The notes under the pieces: generated by a model
The model's database searches: none
What the model was told of the DNA's origin: nothing
The model's input: the letters and a program-made list of their open reading frames with translations, nothing else
Shown here: piece by piece, positions 35,237 to 45,149 of the stretch
Layout: every line of letters begins with the position of its first letter
Position numbering within the stretch: the first letter of the stretch is position 1
Made by a program: the position numbers and the translations under genes
Assembly (NCBI GenBank): GCA_022599775.1
Contig: JAHZLQ010000012.1
Coordinates: 1 to 45,149 of the forward strand
Source of the DNA: Gammaproteobacteria bacterium
Lineage (GTDB): Bacteria; Pseudomonadota; Gammaproteobacteria; Nevskiales; Nevskiaceae
DNA length: 45,149 nucleotides
Reading direction: 5' to 3'

Positions 35237-36103
35237 TCAGGGCTCAATGCTGCGCACCGGAATGCAGATGTCGCTGCGCAGGATGTCTTCCGCAACTTCC
35301 TCGGGATCGTCCAGATATTCGAAATAGACCGGCTCGTCTCCCGGCTCCAGACCGCGCGCCGGCAACTCGAACAGGTACAAGGCATCGAGCCGTTCGTAGA
35401 GGCCGTCGTACGCGCCGATATGGCGGGCACGCAGGCAGCGGCCGGGCAGCGTCCGCATCGAATGCTCCGGCGGCGGCACCACCGGCCCGGCGAAACCGAG
35501 CGCCGCGTCGAAGCGGGTGGTCTGCGCTGGCGTATCACGCGGATCGTCCCAGGCGATTCCGAACAATCCCGTGAGCCGGTCCAGCAGTTCGCTGCCCGCC
35601 GCCCAGTTGAACAGCTCGGTAAAGGTCTGGTTGAGGCCGCTGTGATCGCCGACATGACGCTGCGTCACCACCTCGAACGGATCGGTGGAGGCCAGATGGA
35701 TTTCCAGCCGTGCCGAGGCCGGGCCACGCAGCAGTCCGGCCAACAGTTCCAGCCGCGCCTCTTCGGACCGGGCCTGGGTCGGCGACACGCCAGTGGCCTG
35801 CCGGAAGCAGCGCGCGAAGGCCTGCGGCGTCGCAAAGCCCTGCTCCAACGCCAGTACCGTGATCGACCGGTTCTGCGCCAGCGCCAGTACCGCCTTGGCG
35901 GAACGCAGGCGGTTGGCGGTCTGCATCACGGTTTCCCCGGTCAAGGCCCGGTAGACCCGATGGAAGTGAAACGGCGAGAAATGCGCCGCGGCCGCCAGAT
36001 CATCCAGTTTCGGAAGCTGGCCCGTTTCGGCGAGGGTGCGCGCCAGGAGTGTGATCGAAGCGTCGATACGCTGGGCATAGCGATCAAAGGTCTGAGCTTT
36101 CAT
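35237..36103 (-). CDS. AraC-family regulator with GyrI-like effector domain
   Basis: The product has 288 residues. An N-terminal AraC DNA-binding domain with two helix-turn-helix motifs (about 30-115, LDDLAAAAHFSPFHFHRVYRALTGE and ALEQGFATPQAFARCFRQATG) is joined to a C-terminal GyrI-like/SOUL-type ligand-binding domain (about 130-288). This layout is that of Rob/SoxS-like multidrug-responsive regulators such as BltR and Rob. It is divergent from the YheT-type hydrolase gene across a 117-base gap, where its operator would be expected. The target genes and ligand are not indicated. Confidence 0.93.
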   Translation of the reverse strand: MKAQTFDRYAQRIDASITLLARTLAETGQLPKLDDLAAAAHFSPFHFHRVYRALTGETVMQTANRLRSAKAVLALAQNRSITVLALEQGFATPQAFARCFRQATGVSPTQARSEEARLELLAGLLRGPASARLEIHLASTDPFEVVTQRHVGDHSGLNQTFTELFNWAAGSELLDRLTGLFGIAWDDPRDTPAQTTRFDAALGFAGPVVPPPEHSMRTLPGRCLRARHIGAYDGLYERLDALYLFELPARGLEPGDEPVYFEYLDDPEEVAEDILRSDICIPVRSIEP

Positions 36104-36220
36104 GCGGCTTACCGGTAATGATTGCAGCCCTATTCCACAAGGATTCGGCGCGCTGCGCGGTCCCGATCTTGCGCCATTTCACACTCGCGAACGGACCACC
36201 GGCTCTGCTCTAATGGCCGA

Positions 36221-37270
36221 ATGCCGCCCGCCACACCGCTACGCCAGCCCGCCGCCGCCACGCATGGCCGCATCCAGGATTCCGGCTTTCGGGCGCATCC
36301 GCTGCTGCGCAATCCCCATTTGCAGACCATGCTGCCGGCCTTGCTGCGGCCAACGCCGCCGCTGGACTTGCGGCGCGAGCGTCTGGAACTCGATGACGGC
36401 GATTTCGTGGATCTGGGCTGGGCCGGAACCGAGCAAACCGGAGCGCCGACCGCGGTGCTGGTGCATGGCCTGACCGGTGGCTTCGAATCCAAATACCTGC
36501 GCGGCCTGGCGCTGCAGCTGATCGACCTGGGCTGGCGCATCTGCGCACTCCAGCTGCGCGGCGGCGGCGAATCACCGAACCGCCTGGCACGCTGCTACCA
36601 CCACGGCGACAGCGCCGACCTGCGCCATCTCTGGCATCTGCTGCGGCGCCGCGAACCTGAAGGCATCGTCGCCACGGTCGGTTGGTCGCTGGGCGGCAAC
36701 GTGGTGCTCAAGGCGCTCGGGGAGGAAGGCGATCAGGCACCGGTCGATTTCGCGGCGGCGGCCAGCGTGCCGTTCAGCCTTTACGAATGCGCGGAACGTC
36801 TGCGGCATGGCGTCGCCAGAATCTATCAATCGCATCTGCTGGGCGCGCTGCGGCGGATGATCCGGCACAAGGCGAGTCGGGTCGATCTGTCGGCCATCGA
36901 CCTCGATGCGGTGCTGAGCGCGCCGGACTTCTTCACTTTCGACGATGGCTTCACCGCGCCGCTCAATGGTTTTGCCGACGCTCAGGACTACTACGCACGT
37001 GCAGCCTGCGGCCCCTATCTGCAGGCTATCCGCCGCCCTACCCTGATCGTCCACGCGCAGGACGATCCGATGATGGTCCGCGAGATCATTCCGCGCGCCG
37101 AAGCGCTGTCGCCGTTCGTGACGCTGCAGCTCAGTACGCACGGCGGCCATGTCGGCTTCGTCGAAGCGGGGCCGCGGGGACGACCACGGATGTGGCTGGA
37201 GCGGCATTTCGCCGACTATCTGCAACGGCAACGCGTCGAACGTGAAGGTGCATCGCGTGCCGTCGCCTGA
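36221..37270 (+). CDS. YheT-family alpha/beta hydrolase
   Basis: The product has 349 residues with an alpha/beta hydrolase fold. HPLLRNPHLQTMLPALLRP near the N-terminus is a YheT-family hallmark, VLVHGLTGG gives the oxyanion-hole strand, GWSLGG the nucleophile elbow, DDPMM the acid and THGGHVGF the histidine. Members act on esters or are of unknown substrate. The ATG at 36221 is preferred over a longer open frame to 36122. Its end overlaps the next gene by 14 bases, indicating translational coupling. Confidence 0.92.
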   Translation: MPPATPLRQPAAATHGRIQDSGFRAHPLLRNPHLQTMLPALLRPTPPLDLRRERLELDDGDFVDLGWAGTEQTGAPTAVLVHGLTGGFESKYLRGLALQLIDLGWRICALQLRGGGESPNRLARCYHHGDSADLRHLWHLLRRREPEGIVATVGWSLGGNVVLKALGEEGDQAPVDFAAAASVPFSLYECAERLRHGVARIYQSHLLGALRRMIRHKASRVDLSAIDLDAVLSAPDFFTFDDGFTAPLNGFADAQDYYARAACGPYLQAIRRPTLIVHAQDDPMMVREIIPRAEALSPFVTLQLSTHGGHVGFVEAGPRGRPRMWLERHFADYLQRQRVEREGASRAVA

Positions 37271-38141
37271 GCACGCTCCGGATCTGCTCGGCGCGATCGA
37301 CCGCACCGTGGCGCAAGCCTCGGCCAGCGGCGCTCTGCAAGCATTGGAAACGCGCAGCGAAGCCGTGGGTGGCACGCTGCCCTACGTCGTGCACTGGGCC
37401 TCGACCCTGCGGCACAAGCAAGCCGATCAGAAAGCGCAACAAGGCGAGACGCCGCGCAATCCGTTCCTGCCGTACGAATCCGAACTCCACGTGGCCGATC
37501 TGGCCGACACCCACGTGATGCTGCTCAACAAGTTTCCGGTGGTGCCGCGTCATACCTTGATTGTGACCCGTGAGTTTGCCGAGCAGACCGCGGCCCTGGA
37601 CGATGCCGATTTTTGCGCACTGGCGACCGGCATGGTGCAGCTCGATGGACTGGCCTTCTACAACGGCGGCACCACGGCCGGCGCCAGCCAAACGCACAAA
37701 CACCTGCAGCTGGTGGCGGACGCGCCGATTCCGCTGGCGGGCCTGTTCGCCTCCGCCCGCGGACAAGCGGGCGTGCAGACACTGAAGGCCTTCGATTTTG
37801 TCCACGCCTTCGTCGCACTGGATCGTGCTGCCTTCGGCAGCGTCGAATCCGCCCGCACGCAACTGCGGGAGGCTTACACGGCGGCCTGCGCCCGCTGCAG
37901 TCTGTTTCCGGACCAAGCACGCATGCCACCCTACAATCTGCTGGCGACACGTGACTGGCTGCTCGTGGTGCCGCGCACCGCCGAGTGCTGGCGCCACGCC
38001 GACATCCGGATTTCACTGAACGCGCTGAGCTTCACGGGCTCGATCTTCGTCGCCCGGCACGAGTGGATCAGTGCGGTGAAGCAGGCCGGCCTGGCGGCGC
38101 TGCTCGAAGCGGTGACGTTCGCGAGCGCTCCTTCAGCCTGA
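37257..38141 (+). CDS. Ap4A phosphorylase-like ATP adenylyltransferase
   Basis: The product has 294 residues related to yeast Apa1/Apa2, which split diadenosine tetraphosphate by phosphorolysis. The HIT-like catalytic block NGGTTAGASQTHKHLQLV is clear, as are upstream FPVVPRHTLIVTREF and the C-terminal SFTGSIFVARHEW. The GTG start at 37257 overlaps the hydrolase gene by 14 bases and has GAAGG 8 bases in front, so the two genes are coupled. It may help remove alarmone-like dinucleotides after stress. Confidence 0.9.
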   Translation: MPSPEHAPDLLGAIDRTVAQASASGALQALETRSEAVGGTLPYVVHWASTLRHKQADQKAQQGETPRNPFLPYESELHVADLADTHVMLLNKFPVVPRHTLIVTREFAEQTAALDDADFCALATGMVQLDGLAFYNGGTTAGASQTHKHLQLVADAPIPLAGLFASARGQAGVQTLKAFDFVHAFVALDRAAFGSVESARTQLREAYTAACARCSLFPDQARMPPYNLLATRDWLLVVPRTAECWRHADIRISLNALSFTGSIFVARHEWISAVKQAGLAALLEAVTFASAPSA

Positions 38142-38173
38142 TCGGAACCTGCCCTGGCGTCCTAGGAACGTGG

Positions 38174-38197
38174 GGGGAGGAAAAACGCGCCCTCCCC
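38174..38197. other. Inverted repeat between convergent genes
   Basis: GGGGAGG (38174-38180) and CCTCCCC (38191-38197) flank a 10-base A-rich loop, 33 bases after the adenylyltransferase stop and about 100 bases past the stop of the convergent DUF3108 gene. There is no T-tract. A weak terminator is possible. Confidence 0.3.
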
Positions 38198-38299
38198 TCT
38201 GCGGCGCCGATTCTGGGCCGATGGTCACCGCTAAACGCGCCATCCAACCTGACTCGAAAGACCCTAGCCGCGCCTGCACGGTTCCTACCGCCCACGCTC

Positions 38300-39040
38300 C
38301 TAGCCGGCGTCGTCTGAAGCTGTGTCCGAAGGCTCGCGCTCGATCATCTTGAACTCGCGCAGTGACATCTTCAGCTCCACGTCGCCATCCTTGCCGGTTT
38401 CGACTTTCACCGGCATGTACTCGCGCGATTCGGCCAGCCAGAACCGCGCGATGCGGTCCTTGCGATCGACGCGCTCCAGACGCACCGCATCGAAGGTGCC
38501 GTTCGGGACCTCGACGGTTTCCTTATCACGTAGCGCAAGCTGGTACTTGTCCATCTTGTCGTCCTGGACCACGGTGAAGGCGTAAGGCTCCTCGGGCGGA
38601 TCGTCGACATGCTGGATCACCCACAGCCGCACGGCCTGATGCATGCCGAGCCGATCCTGCGCATCGTCCGGCAGATCGCGTTCGCCCTCGCCCCCGAACA
38701 CCTTGTGGACGTTCCAGTTGAAGTCGAGCTGAAAGCTGTCCTTGCCGGCTTCGTAGACGAACTGGCGCGGCTCGACCGCACCGTCGACCAGGCAGAAACG
38801 GCTGATTTCCTGCGGCTTGCCGTAGAACATGCGGACCAGGGCCACCGGCTTGGCCTCGGATTCGTAGCGATAGCACTCACCCTGCTCGCGCGTGAGGCGG
38901 ATCACGATCTCGCCGAGCTTGATGCCTTTCCATTCGGCGGCGTACACCGCCTTGAACTCCGGCAGACTGGTAGCCGACGCGCTCAAAGGCAATCCCAGCG
39001 CTAGCAGGATCGGCAGAAGGGGAAGAAGTAGACGCTTCAT
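38300..39040 (-). CDS. DUF3108 periplasmic protein
   Basis: The product has 246 residues with a signal peptide (about 1-23, cleavage after ASA). The mature protein is a beta-rich DUF3108 domain (FKAVYAAEWKGIKLGEIVIRLT ... YRYESEAKPVALVRMFYG ... DKMDKYQLALRDKETVEVPNGTFDAVRLERVD). Its function is unknown, but it often follows purN in gammaproteobacteria, as here, where its start overlaps the purN stop by 4 bases. It is the last gene of the purM-purN operon. Confidence 0.9.
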   Translation of the reverse strand: MKRLLLPLLPILLALGLPLSASATSLPEFKAVYAAEWKGIKLGEIVIRLTREQGECYRYESEAKPVALVRMFYGKPQEISRFCLVDGAVEPRQFVYEAGKDSFQLDFNWNVHKVFGGEGERDLPDDAQDRLGMHQAVRLWVIQHVDDPPEEPYAFTVVQDDKMDKYQLALRDKETVEVPNGTFDAVRLERVDRKDRIARFWLAESREYMPVKVETGKDGDVELKMSLREFKMIEREPSDTASDDAG

Positions 39041-39696
39041 CGAAAGGGATCCTCAAGATCCTGAAGACTCAGCGGCGCGTCGAGCGGAACCCCACGAAAC
39101 TTCACTCGCCCCGCCTCGAGTCCAAGTTCACCGCGCGCGAACCACGCCACGGCTTGCGGATAGATGCGCAGCTCGATTTCGGTCATGAGCTTTTCGGCCA
39201 GCATCGCGGCGGTATGTTGGGCCGGAACCCTGAACTTCCCCTGAATTATGCGGGGCCCGCCGTCCAGCTCCGGCGTCACGAAATGCACGGTCGCGCCATG
39301 TTCGGAATCGCGCGCTTCCAGAACCCGGTCATGGGTGCGCAGGCCGGGGTGACGCGGCAGCAGGGACGGATGAATGTTCAGCATGCGGCCCGCGAAACGT
39401 TCGAGGAAGGCATCACCGAGCACACGCATGAACCCGGCCATGACCACGATGTCCGGTGCCAGCGCGGACACCGCATCGGCCAGTGCGCGGTCGAAATCGG
39501 CGCGCTCGGCGTAGTTGTGGTGCGGCAGGCAGATCGCCGGAACATTCGCCAGGCGGGCCCGCTCCAGGGCGTAGGCATCCGCCCGGTTGGACAGCACGCC
39601 GACGATGGACGCCTCCAGCGTGCCGGCCGCGGCGTGGTCCAGCAGGGCCTGAAGATTGCGGCCGCTGCCGGACACCAGAACAACAACCCGCTTCAC
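39037..39696 (-). CDS. purN: Phosphoribosylglycinamide formyltransferase
   Basis: Transfers a formyl group from 10-formyl-tetrahydrofolate to GAR in purine synthesis. The 219-residue product shows the GAR loop ([11 protein letters not shown]), the catalytic Asn-His pair in [12 protein letters not shown], and the Asp-containing folate loop [18 protein letters not shown]. It overlaps purM by 4 bases upstream and DUF3108 by 4 downstream, a tightly coupled operon. Confidence 0.97.
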   Translation of the reverse strand: MKRVVVLVSGSGRNLQALLDHAAAGTLEASIVGVLSNRADAYALERARLANVPAICLPHHNYAERADFDRALADAVSALAPDIVVMAGFMRVLGDAFLERFAGRMLNIHPSLLPRHPGLRTHDRVLEARDSEHGATVHFVTPELDGGPRIIQGKFRVPAQHTAAMLAEKLMTEIELRIYPQAVAWFARGELGLEAGRVKFRGVPLDAPLSLQDLEDPFR

Positions 39697-40739
39697 TGTG
39701 CGCCAGATTCGCTGTAGACCACATCCTGCCGCGGGTGCGCGATGATCTGCCCGATGACCCAGGGTGCCAGGCCGCGCCGCGTGAAGTGCTCCAAGGTCGC
39801 CTCAAGCCCCTGCGGCGGTACCACCAGCACGAAGCCGACCCCGCAATTGAAGGTGCGGTACATCTCCTCGACCGCGACATTGCCTTCCTGCTGCAGCCAG
39901 GAGAACAGCTCCGGCCACTGCCAGCTCGCGGTATCGATCGCCGCGCCGCAACCGTCAGGAAACACGCGCGGCAGATTCTCGCTGAGACCGCCGCCGGTGA
40001 TGTGCGCCATCGCGTGCACGGTCTGCGTTTCCAGCAGTTCCAGCACCGGCTGGACGTAGATTCGGGTGGGCGCCAGCAGCGCGTCACCGAGGCTCGCCGC
40101 GCCCAGCGGCGCATCCAGGCCGTGGCCACCGCGCTCCAGAATCTTGCGGATCAGCGAATAGCCGTTGGAATGTGGCCCGGAGGACGGCAGGGCGATCAGC
40201 ACGTCGCCCGGCGCAACCTTGGAGCCGTCGATGATCGCATCTTCTTCGACCACGGCGACGCAGAAGCCCGCCAGGTCGAAATCGCCGTCCGAGTACATGC
40301 CCGGCATTTCCGCGGTTTCGCCGCCGACCAGCGCAGCGCCGGCCTGACGGCAGCCCTCCGCGATGCCGCGCACCACGCTGGTGGCCACGGCACGGTCAAG
40401 CTTGCCGGTGGCGTAGTAGTCGAGAAAGAACAGCGGTTCGGCACCGGAGACCAGCACGTCGTTGACGCACATCGCCACCAGGTCGACGCCCAGACCCTCG
40501 ACCCGACCGCTGTCGATGCCGAGGCGCAGCTTGGTGCCGACGCCATCGGTGCCGGACACCAGCACCGGCTTGCGGTACTTGCCCGGAATGCGCATCAGCG
40601 CACCGAAGCCGCCGATGCCACCCATGACCTCGGGGCGCATCGTCGGTTTGACGATGGACTTGATGTCATCGACCAGCGCGTCGCCGGCGTCGATGTCAAC
40701 ACCGGCGTCGCGATAGCTCAGCGGGGGCTTGGAATTCAT
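39693..40739 (-). CDS. purM: Phosphoribosylformylglycinamidine cyclo-ligase
   Basis: AIR synthetase, converting FGAM to AIR with ATP. The 348-residue product shows ATP-binding residues in [12 protein letters not shown] and [11 protein letters not shown], and [13 protein letters not shown] in the C-terminal domain; length is standard (E. coli 345). It heads the purM-purN-DUF3108 operon. On its strand a TACAAT -10 box lies 28-33 bases in front of the ATG. It is divergent from the DUF2066 gene with only 15-70 bases between them, depending on which start the latter uses. Confidence 0.97.
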   Translation of the reverse strand: MNSKPPLSYRDAGVDIDAGDALVDDIKSIVKPTMRPEVMGGIGGFGALMRIPGKYRKPVLVSGTDGVGTKLRLGIDSGRVEGLGVDLVAMCVNDVLVSGAEPLFFLDYYATGKLDRAVATSVVRGIAEGCRQAGAALVGGETAEMPGMYSDGDFDLAGFCVAVVEEDAIIDGSKVAPGDVLIALPSSGPHSNGYSLIRKILERGGHGLDAPLGAASLGDALLAPTRIYVQPVLELLETQTVHAMAHITGGGLSENLPRVFPDGCGAAIDTASWQWPELFSWLQQEGNVAVEEMYRTFNCGVGFVLVVPPQGLEATLEHFTRRGLAPWVIGQIIAHPRQDVVYSESGAQ

Positions 40740-40754
40740 GAGGAGGTCAATTCG

Positions 40755-41471
40755 ATGCGGTGTAATATTGTAGGTTCAAACGCCTGCCCTATGGCCCTTT
40801 GGATGCCGATGCGCCCTCTTTTGCTCGTCGTGGCTCTCGCCATGGCCCCAGCTCCGCTGCTGGCACAGTTCGATTCTTCCGCCGATCCGGGCCCCAGCCT
40901 GGGGGCCGGCGCACAGATCGATCCGCAGCTCGGACCCTACGAGGCGCTGATTCCGGCACCGGACCAGAGCGACGCCGCATTGGCCTCGGCGCTGCGCAGC
41001 GCCATGCAATCGGTGATCGAACGACAGGCCGGCTATGGCGCCGCCGGCACCTACGAGGGCGAGCAGCTGATGTCGCAGGCCCGCCAGTACGTGCTCAGTT
41101 ACTCGTTCGAGGTCGATGCCGCGAGCACGCCGCCGCAGACCCTGCTGCGTGCGCGTTTCGACGGCAACGCCGTGCGCGGCGCCCTGGCCCGGGCCGGCAT
41201 GATCACGCAGCGCCAGACCGAGACCATCGAAATCGAAGTCAGCGGTATCGACGACCTCGCGGACTATCAGCGCGTCGCCACGCACCTGCGCAGACTCGGC
41301 AGCGTGAGGTCTGCGGCCCCGACCGCCGGCAATGGCGACGTGGTGCGCTTCAAGCTGCAGGTCGAGGGCGGCCCGAGCGCGCTGGAGCTGGCGCTGTCCA
41401 CCGGCGGCCTGCTGCGGCAGCAACGCTATGGCGACGCCCACACGCCGGCCCAGTACGCGCTGGCGCGCTGA
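40755..41471 (+). CDS. DUF2066 exported protein
   Basis: A secreted or periplasmic protein with a cleavable N-terminus ([17 protein letters not shown]) and the DUF2066 domain. That domain contains [35 protein letters not shown] and a later [16 protein letters not shown] segment. It commonly lies divergent from purM and upstream of a PerM-like permease and hda, as here. The start is ambiguous: a perfect AGGAGG site sits 8 bases before the ATG at 40755, while the usual family N-terminus would begin at the ATG at 40809 without a ribosome site. The 40755 start is reported on ribosome-site grounds, giving 238 residues. Function unknown. Confidence 0.85.
   Translation: MRCNIVGSNACPMALWMPMRPLLLVVALAMAPAPLLAQFDSSADPGPSLGAGAQIDPQLGPYEALIPAPDQSDAALASALRSAMQSVIERQAGYGAAGTYEGEQLMSQARQYVLSYSFEVDAASTPPQTLLRARFDGNAVRGALARAGMITQRQTETIEIEVSGIDDLADYQRVATHLRRLGSVRSAAPTAGNGDVVRFKLQVEGGPSALELALSTGGLLRQQRYGDAHTPAQYALAR
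40767..40772 (-). promoter_or_regulatory. Possible purM -10 box TACAAT
   Basis: TACAAT on the minus strand lies 28-33 bases before the purM start, differing from consensus at one position. The hexamer 17 bases further upstream (GCCATA) is a poor -35 box, so activation or an extended element would be needed. No PUR-box-like operator is evident. Confidence 0.35.
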
Positions 41472-41494
41472 GCCCGACACCCGACAGTCACTCG

Positions 41495-42643
41495 ATGAAT
41501 TCCCCACCCCGCCAAAGTGCATTGCTGCCCAACGGCTGGCCCTGGCTGGCGGGACTGCTGCTGTTCGGCGTGCTGCTGTATCTGCTGTCTCCGATCATGA
41601 TGCCGTTCGTGATCGGCGCCGGTCTGTCGTACATCGGCGACCCGCTGGTCGACCGCCTGCAGAAGATTGGCCTTTCGCGCACGCTGGGCGTGTGCGTGGT
41701 CTTCGTGGTGATCGCCGGTCTGTCGCTGATCGGGCTGCTGCTGTTCGTGCCGATGCTGCAAAAGCAGCTGGTGCAGATGCTGCAGAACCTGCCGGAAACG
41801 CTGCGTTGGATTCAGGACACCGCGCTGCCGCACCTCGGCATCACCCTGCCCCCGGACCTGCAGCTCGATGCCAACGGTCTGCGGGACATCGTGCGCGAAC
41901 ACTGGCGCGAAGCCGGCGACCTCGTCCAGCAGTTGTGGGGCCGCATTTCCCAGTCCTCCGGCGCGCTGATCGCGTTTGCGGTGAACCTGTTGATGGTGCC
42001 GATCGTCACCTTCTATCTGCTGCGCGACTGGGATGATCTCGTGGCCTGGATCGCCGACATCATCCCGCGCCGCTGGCTGCCCACCGCGACGCAACTCGCG
42101 CGCGATACCGACAACGTACTCGGCGCCTTCCTGCGCGGACAGCTGCTGGTGATGCTGGCACTGTCGGTGACCTACACCCTCGGCCTGTGGGCGGTGGGCC
42201 TCGACCTGGCATTGCTGGTCGGCACGATCGCCGGCCTCGTCAGTTTCGTGCCCTACCTCGGCGCCGCCACCGGCATTCTGCTGGGACTGGCGATGATGTT
42301 CGTTCAGACCCAGGCGCCGCTGCCGCTGCTGTGGGTCGCGCTGGTGTTCGGCGTCGGTCAGATGCTCGAAAGCATGGTCTACACGCCGCTGCTGGTCGGC
42401 GATCGCATCGGCCTGCACCCGGTCGCCGTGATCTTCGCGGTGATGGCCGGCGGCCAGCTGTTCGGCTTCATCGGCATTCTGCTGGCACTGCCGGTGGCGG
42501 CAGCGGTGGCCGTGGTGCTGCGGCATACCAAACAGCGCTGGCTGGCCTCGTCCTGGTATCACGGCGGCACCGATGACGGCCCCATGTCGGAGGCGCCTGG
42601 CGACGACGCGCCGCGTCGCGACACAGACAGCGCCGCACCGTGA
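41495..42643 (+). CDS. PerM/AI-2E-family transporter
   Basis: An inner-membrane protein of 382 residues with about 8 hydrophobic segments. The arrangement is that of the PerM/AI-2 exporter (AI-2E) family: two N-terminal helices, then a long soluble region (about 90-150), then helices with GTIAGLVSFVPYLGAATGILLG and the family motif FGVGQMLESMVYTPLLVGDRIGLHP. Many members are Na+/H+ antiporter-like or of unknown function, so the AI-2 label should not be read as proven. The ATG at 41495 lies 24 bases after the DUF2066 stop. Its stop overlaps the hda start by 4 bases. Confidence 0.92.
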   Translation: MNSPPRQSALLPNGWPWLAGLLLFGVLLYLLSPIMMPFVIGAGLSYIGDPLVDRLQKIGLSRTLGVCVVFVVIAGLSLIGLLLFVPMLQKQLVQMLQNLPETLRWIQDTALPHLGITLPPDLQLDANGLRDIVREHWREAGDLVQQLWGRISQSSGALIAFAVNLLMVPIVTFYLLRDWDDLVAWIADIIPRRWLPTATQLARDTDNVLGAFLRGQLLVMLALSVTYTLGLWAVGLDLALLVGTIAGLVSFVPYLGAATGILLGLAMMFVQTQAPLPLLWVALVFGVGQMLESMVYTPLLVGDRIGLHPVAVIFAVMAGGQLFGFIGILLALPVAAAVAVVLRHTKQRWLASSWYHGGTDDGPMSEAPGDDAPRRDTDSAAP

Positions 42644-43270
42644 TCGGCAGTATGCAGCTGCCGTTGTCGATGCGACTGCCGGACAACGCCAGCTTCGAGA
42701 ACTTCGTGCCCGGCCCCAATCAGGCCGTGGTGGCCGCCGTCTCCGAACCGCGCGGCGACGTGCTGCTGATCGGCGGCCCGGGCTCCGGCAAATCGCATCT
42801 GCTGCAGGCCGCGCTGCGTCAATGGCAGGCGCGCGACCGCGACGTGGCCTACGCACCGCTGGACGACGTCGACGGCGCATTGCTGGCCGCCTATGTCGAT
42901 GCGGACCTGCTGGCGGTCGACGAACTCGAACGGCTACGCCCCGAACACAGTCTCGCGCTGCTGCGGGTGTTGGATACGCGCCGTGCGGCGGCGCGTATCA
43001 CGGTCATCGCCAGCCGCGATCGACCCGCGAATCTCGACGCAATTCCGCCCGACCTCAAGACCCGGCTGACACAGGCCGAGGTCTATCCGCTGGCACCACT
43101 GGACGATGCGGCTCGTCAGCAGCTGCTGATCCAGCGCGCGCAGGGCCGAGGCTTGTCTTTGCCGCCCGAGGTCGCGCACTGGCTACTGACGCAGTTGCCG
43201 CGCGACAGCGGCAGCCTGATCAAGGTGCTGGACGAACTGGACCTGGCTTCGCTGCAGGCACAGCGCCGCC

Positions 43271-44211
<941 letters not shown>

Positions 44212-44315
44212 TTAACCAGCGGCCCCGTCTGACGCTTGGACCAAGTTGCGAATCACTGATCACAAACGGTGTTCGGCTACACTTCCGGCATGCGCTCCGC
44301 GATTTGCACGACCCG

Positions 44316-45140
44316 ATGACCACGCCGCGAATTCTCGCGCCACTGGCCCTGGCGCTGCTGTGCGCGGCCTGCAGCACACCGGGCCCCGCGCGCCGGGAAC
44401 CGCCACCGCGCCGCGAAGCGCCCGCACCGCTGCCATCCCTGCCGCCGGCCGCCGTGCCAAACCGTACGCCACCACGCCCCGCCGCCACGGCGATTCCGCC
44501 GACGCTGGGCGCGCGCCCGCAGGCAGCATTGATCGAGGCGCGCCTACGCGTGGCCGAGGCGCAGACGCGCCACCCCGGCTGGAACGAAGCGGACGGACTG
44601 CTGCGCCTGACCGAGGACGCCGCCGCGCGCGGCGACGACGCACTCACGCTGCACTACGCGCGCCAGACCATGCGCCGCGCCGACCTCGCCGTGAACGATT
44701 ACTACACCGCGCTGGCGCGCGCCGAACTGGACCAGATCTACACGCACACCGGGCTCGACAATCTGCAGTTGAGCCGCGTGCAATACATCGAGAACGCGAT
44801 CGTGCGCGGCGACGGCCGCACCGCCTATGAACTGGCCGGCGGACTCAAGGAAGAACTCGAGATCGCGGCGCGCGCCTACCGTGTGCGCAGCGGCGAAACG
44901 CTGTGGCAAATCTCGGGACGCAAGGAGATTTACGGCAACTCCCAGCTTTGGCCATTGATCTTCGATGCCAACCGGGAAACCATGAAGTCCCCGGACGACC
45001 TGGGAGCCGGCAAGCTGCTGCGCATCCGCACCAATCCCACGATCGACGAAGTCGTCGGCGCCATCGACTACGCACGTGACCACACGCCGGGCGAGGTCTT
45101 CATCGGCGAGATTCAGGTGGTGGAGCCAGAGTCGCCGTAG
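44316..45140 (+). CDS. LysM-domain lipoprotein
   Basis: The product has 274 residues. A signal peptide with lipobox LCAAC (Cys19) leads to a long Pro/Arg/Ala-rich linker (about 20-65). A helical region of about 120 residues follows, with TPR-like or DUF4398-like character (AALIEARLRVAEAQTRHPGWNEADGLLRLTEDA). A C-terminal LysM domain (about 193-245, YRVRSGETLWQISGRKEIYGNSQLWPLIFDAN) should bind peptidoglycan. The ATG at 44316 is preferred over an upstream TTG at 44304. It likely anchors or senses the cell wall from the outer membrane. The exact role is unknown. Confidence 0.88.
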   Translation: MTTPRILAPLALALLCAACSTPGPARREPPPRREAPAPLPSLPPAAVPNRTPPRPAATAIPPTLGARPQAALIEARLRVAEAQTRHPGWNEADGLLRLTEDAAARGDDALTLHYARQTMRRADLAVNDYYTALARAELDQIYTHTGLDNLQLSRVQYIENAIVRGDGRTAYELAGGLKEELEIAARAYRVRSGETLWQISGRKEIYGNSQLWPLIFDANRETMKSPDDLGAGKLLRIRTNPTIDEVVGAIDYARDHTPGEVFIGEIQVVEPESP

Positions 45141-45149
45141 GCTCGCTGC

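Noticed and set aside
39456-40754. Open plus-strand frame extending the DUF2066 gene over purM and purN
   Set aside because: Antisense to two certain genes, with no family similarity; the exported protein needs its signal peptide at the N-terminus.
41495-42643. Assigning quorum-signal (AI-2) export to the PerM-like protein
   Set aside because: The family name derives from one member; no luxS or lsr genes are present and the context is a housekeeping block.

Overview
The window is high-GC chromosomal DNA from a gammaproteobacterium. The order of the housekeeping genes at the right end (purM/purN/DUF3108, DUF2066, PerM-like permease, hda, DUF2069, wrbA) and the presence of RdgC and a BpH3/HvrA-type H-NS point to a Xanthomonadales/Nevskiales-like or Pseudomonas-like lineage. 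That placement is inferred from gene content and order; no 16S rRNA gene is present.

Left part (about 0.7-19.3 kb): an exopolysaccharide or capsule locus. UDP-glucose dehydrogenase (ugd) and a GT4 glycosyltransferase lie on the plus strand. They are followed by an array of about 200-bp tandem repeats, a tRNA-Val(CAC) gene and a third plus-strand gene, another glycosyltransferase. Facing them is a seven-gene minus-strand operon with tight or overlapping spacing. Read from its promoter near 17.3 kb, it encodes a large multi-SLBB export protein (Wza/GfcE-like), a YjbH/GfcD outer-membrane protein, a Wzz chain-length protein, a Wzy/ligase-type polymerase, two GT4 glycosyltransferases and a MurJ/Wzx-type flippase. 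Divergent from it are two tandem small exported Thr/Ser-rich proteins whose layout resembles GfcA/YjbE. A TAT-type YjbF/GfcB lipoprotein and an H-NS-like protein follow. Together these form a Wzx/Wzy polysaccharide pathway combined with accessory proteins of the Escherichia coli group 4 capsule (gfc) and yjb operons. No initiating phosphoglycosyl transferase and no Wzc/Wzb kinase/phosphatase pair is present, so those must be encoded elsewhere.

Middle part (19.8-38.2 kb): a mosaic of mostly single genes. They are PBP1C, dihydroxy-acid dehydratase (ilvD), a beta-lactamase-fold lipoprotein, 1-Cys peroxiredoxin, a MATE exporter, an exported sulfatase, rdgC, a flavodoxin-like protein, a Nudix/metallo-beta-lactamase fusion flanked by two paralogous BamE-like lipoproteins, a PAPS-type sulfotransferase, an AraC/GyrI regulator, a YheT-type hydrolase and an Ap4A phosphorylase-like enzyme.

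Right part (38.3-45.1 kb): a conserved core block of purM-purN-DUF3108 on the minus strand, DUF2066-PerM-hda on the plus strand, DUF2069-wrbA on the minus strand, and a LysM lipoprotein running to the window end.

Non-coding content worth noting: GC-rich palindromic elements scattered between genes and amplified into the array at 3.7-4.4 kb, a C10 homopolymer in the EPS operon leader, three tandem 14-bp repeats in front of the second Thr-rich gene, a clear intrinsic terminator after it, and two sigma-54-like sites in front of the first glycosyltransferase. Start codons were chosen by family N-termini, Shine-Dalgarno sites and operon overlaps; several are GTG or TTG and are flagged.
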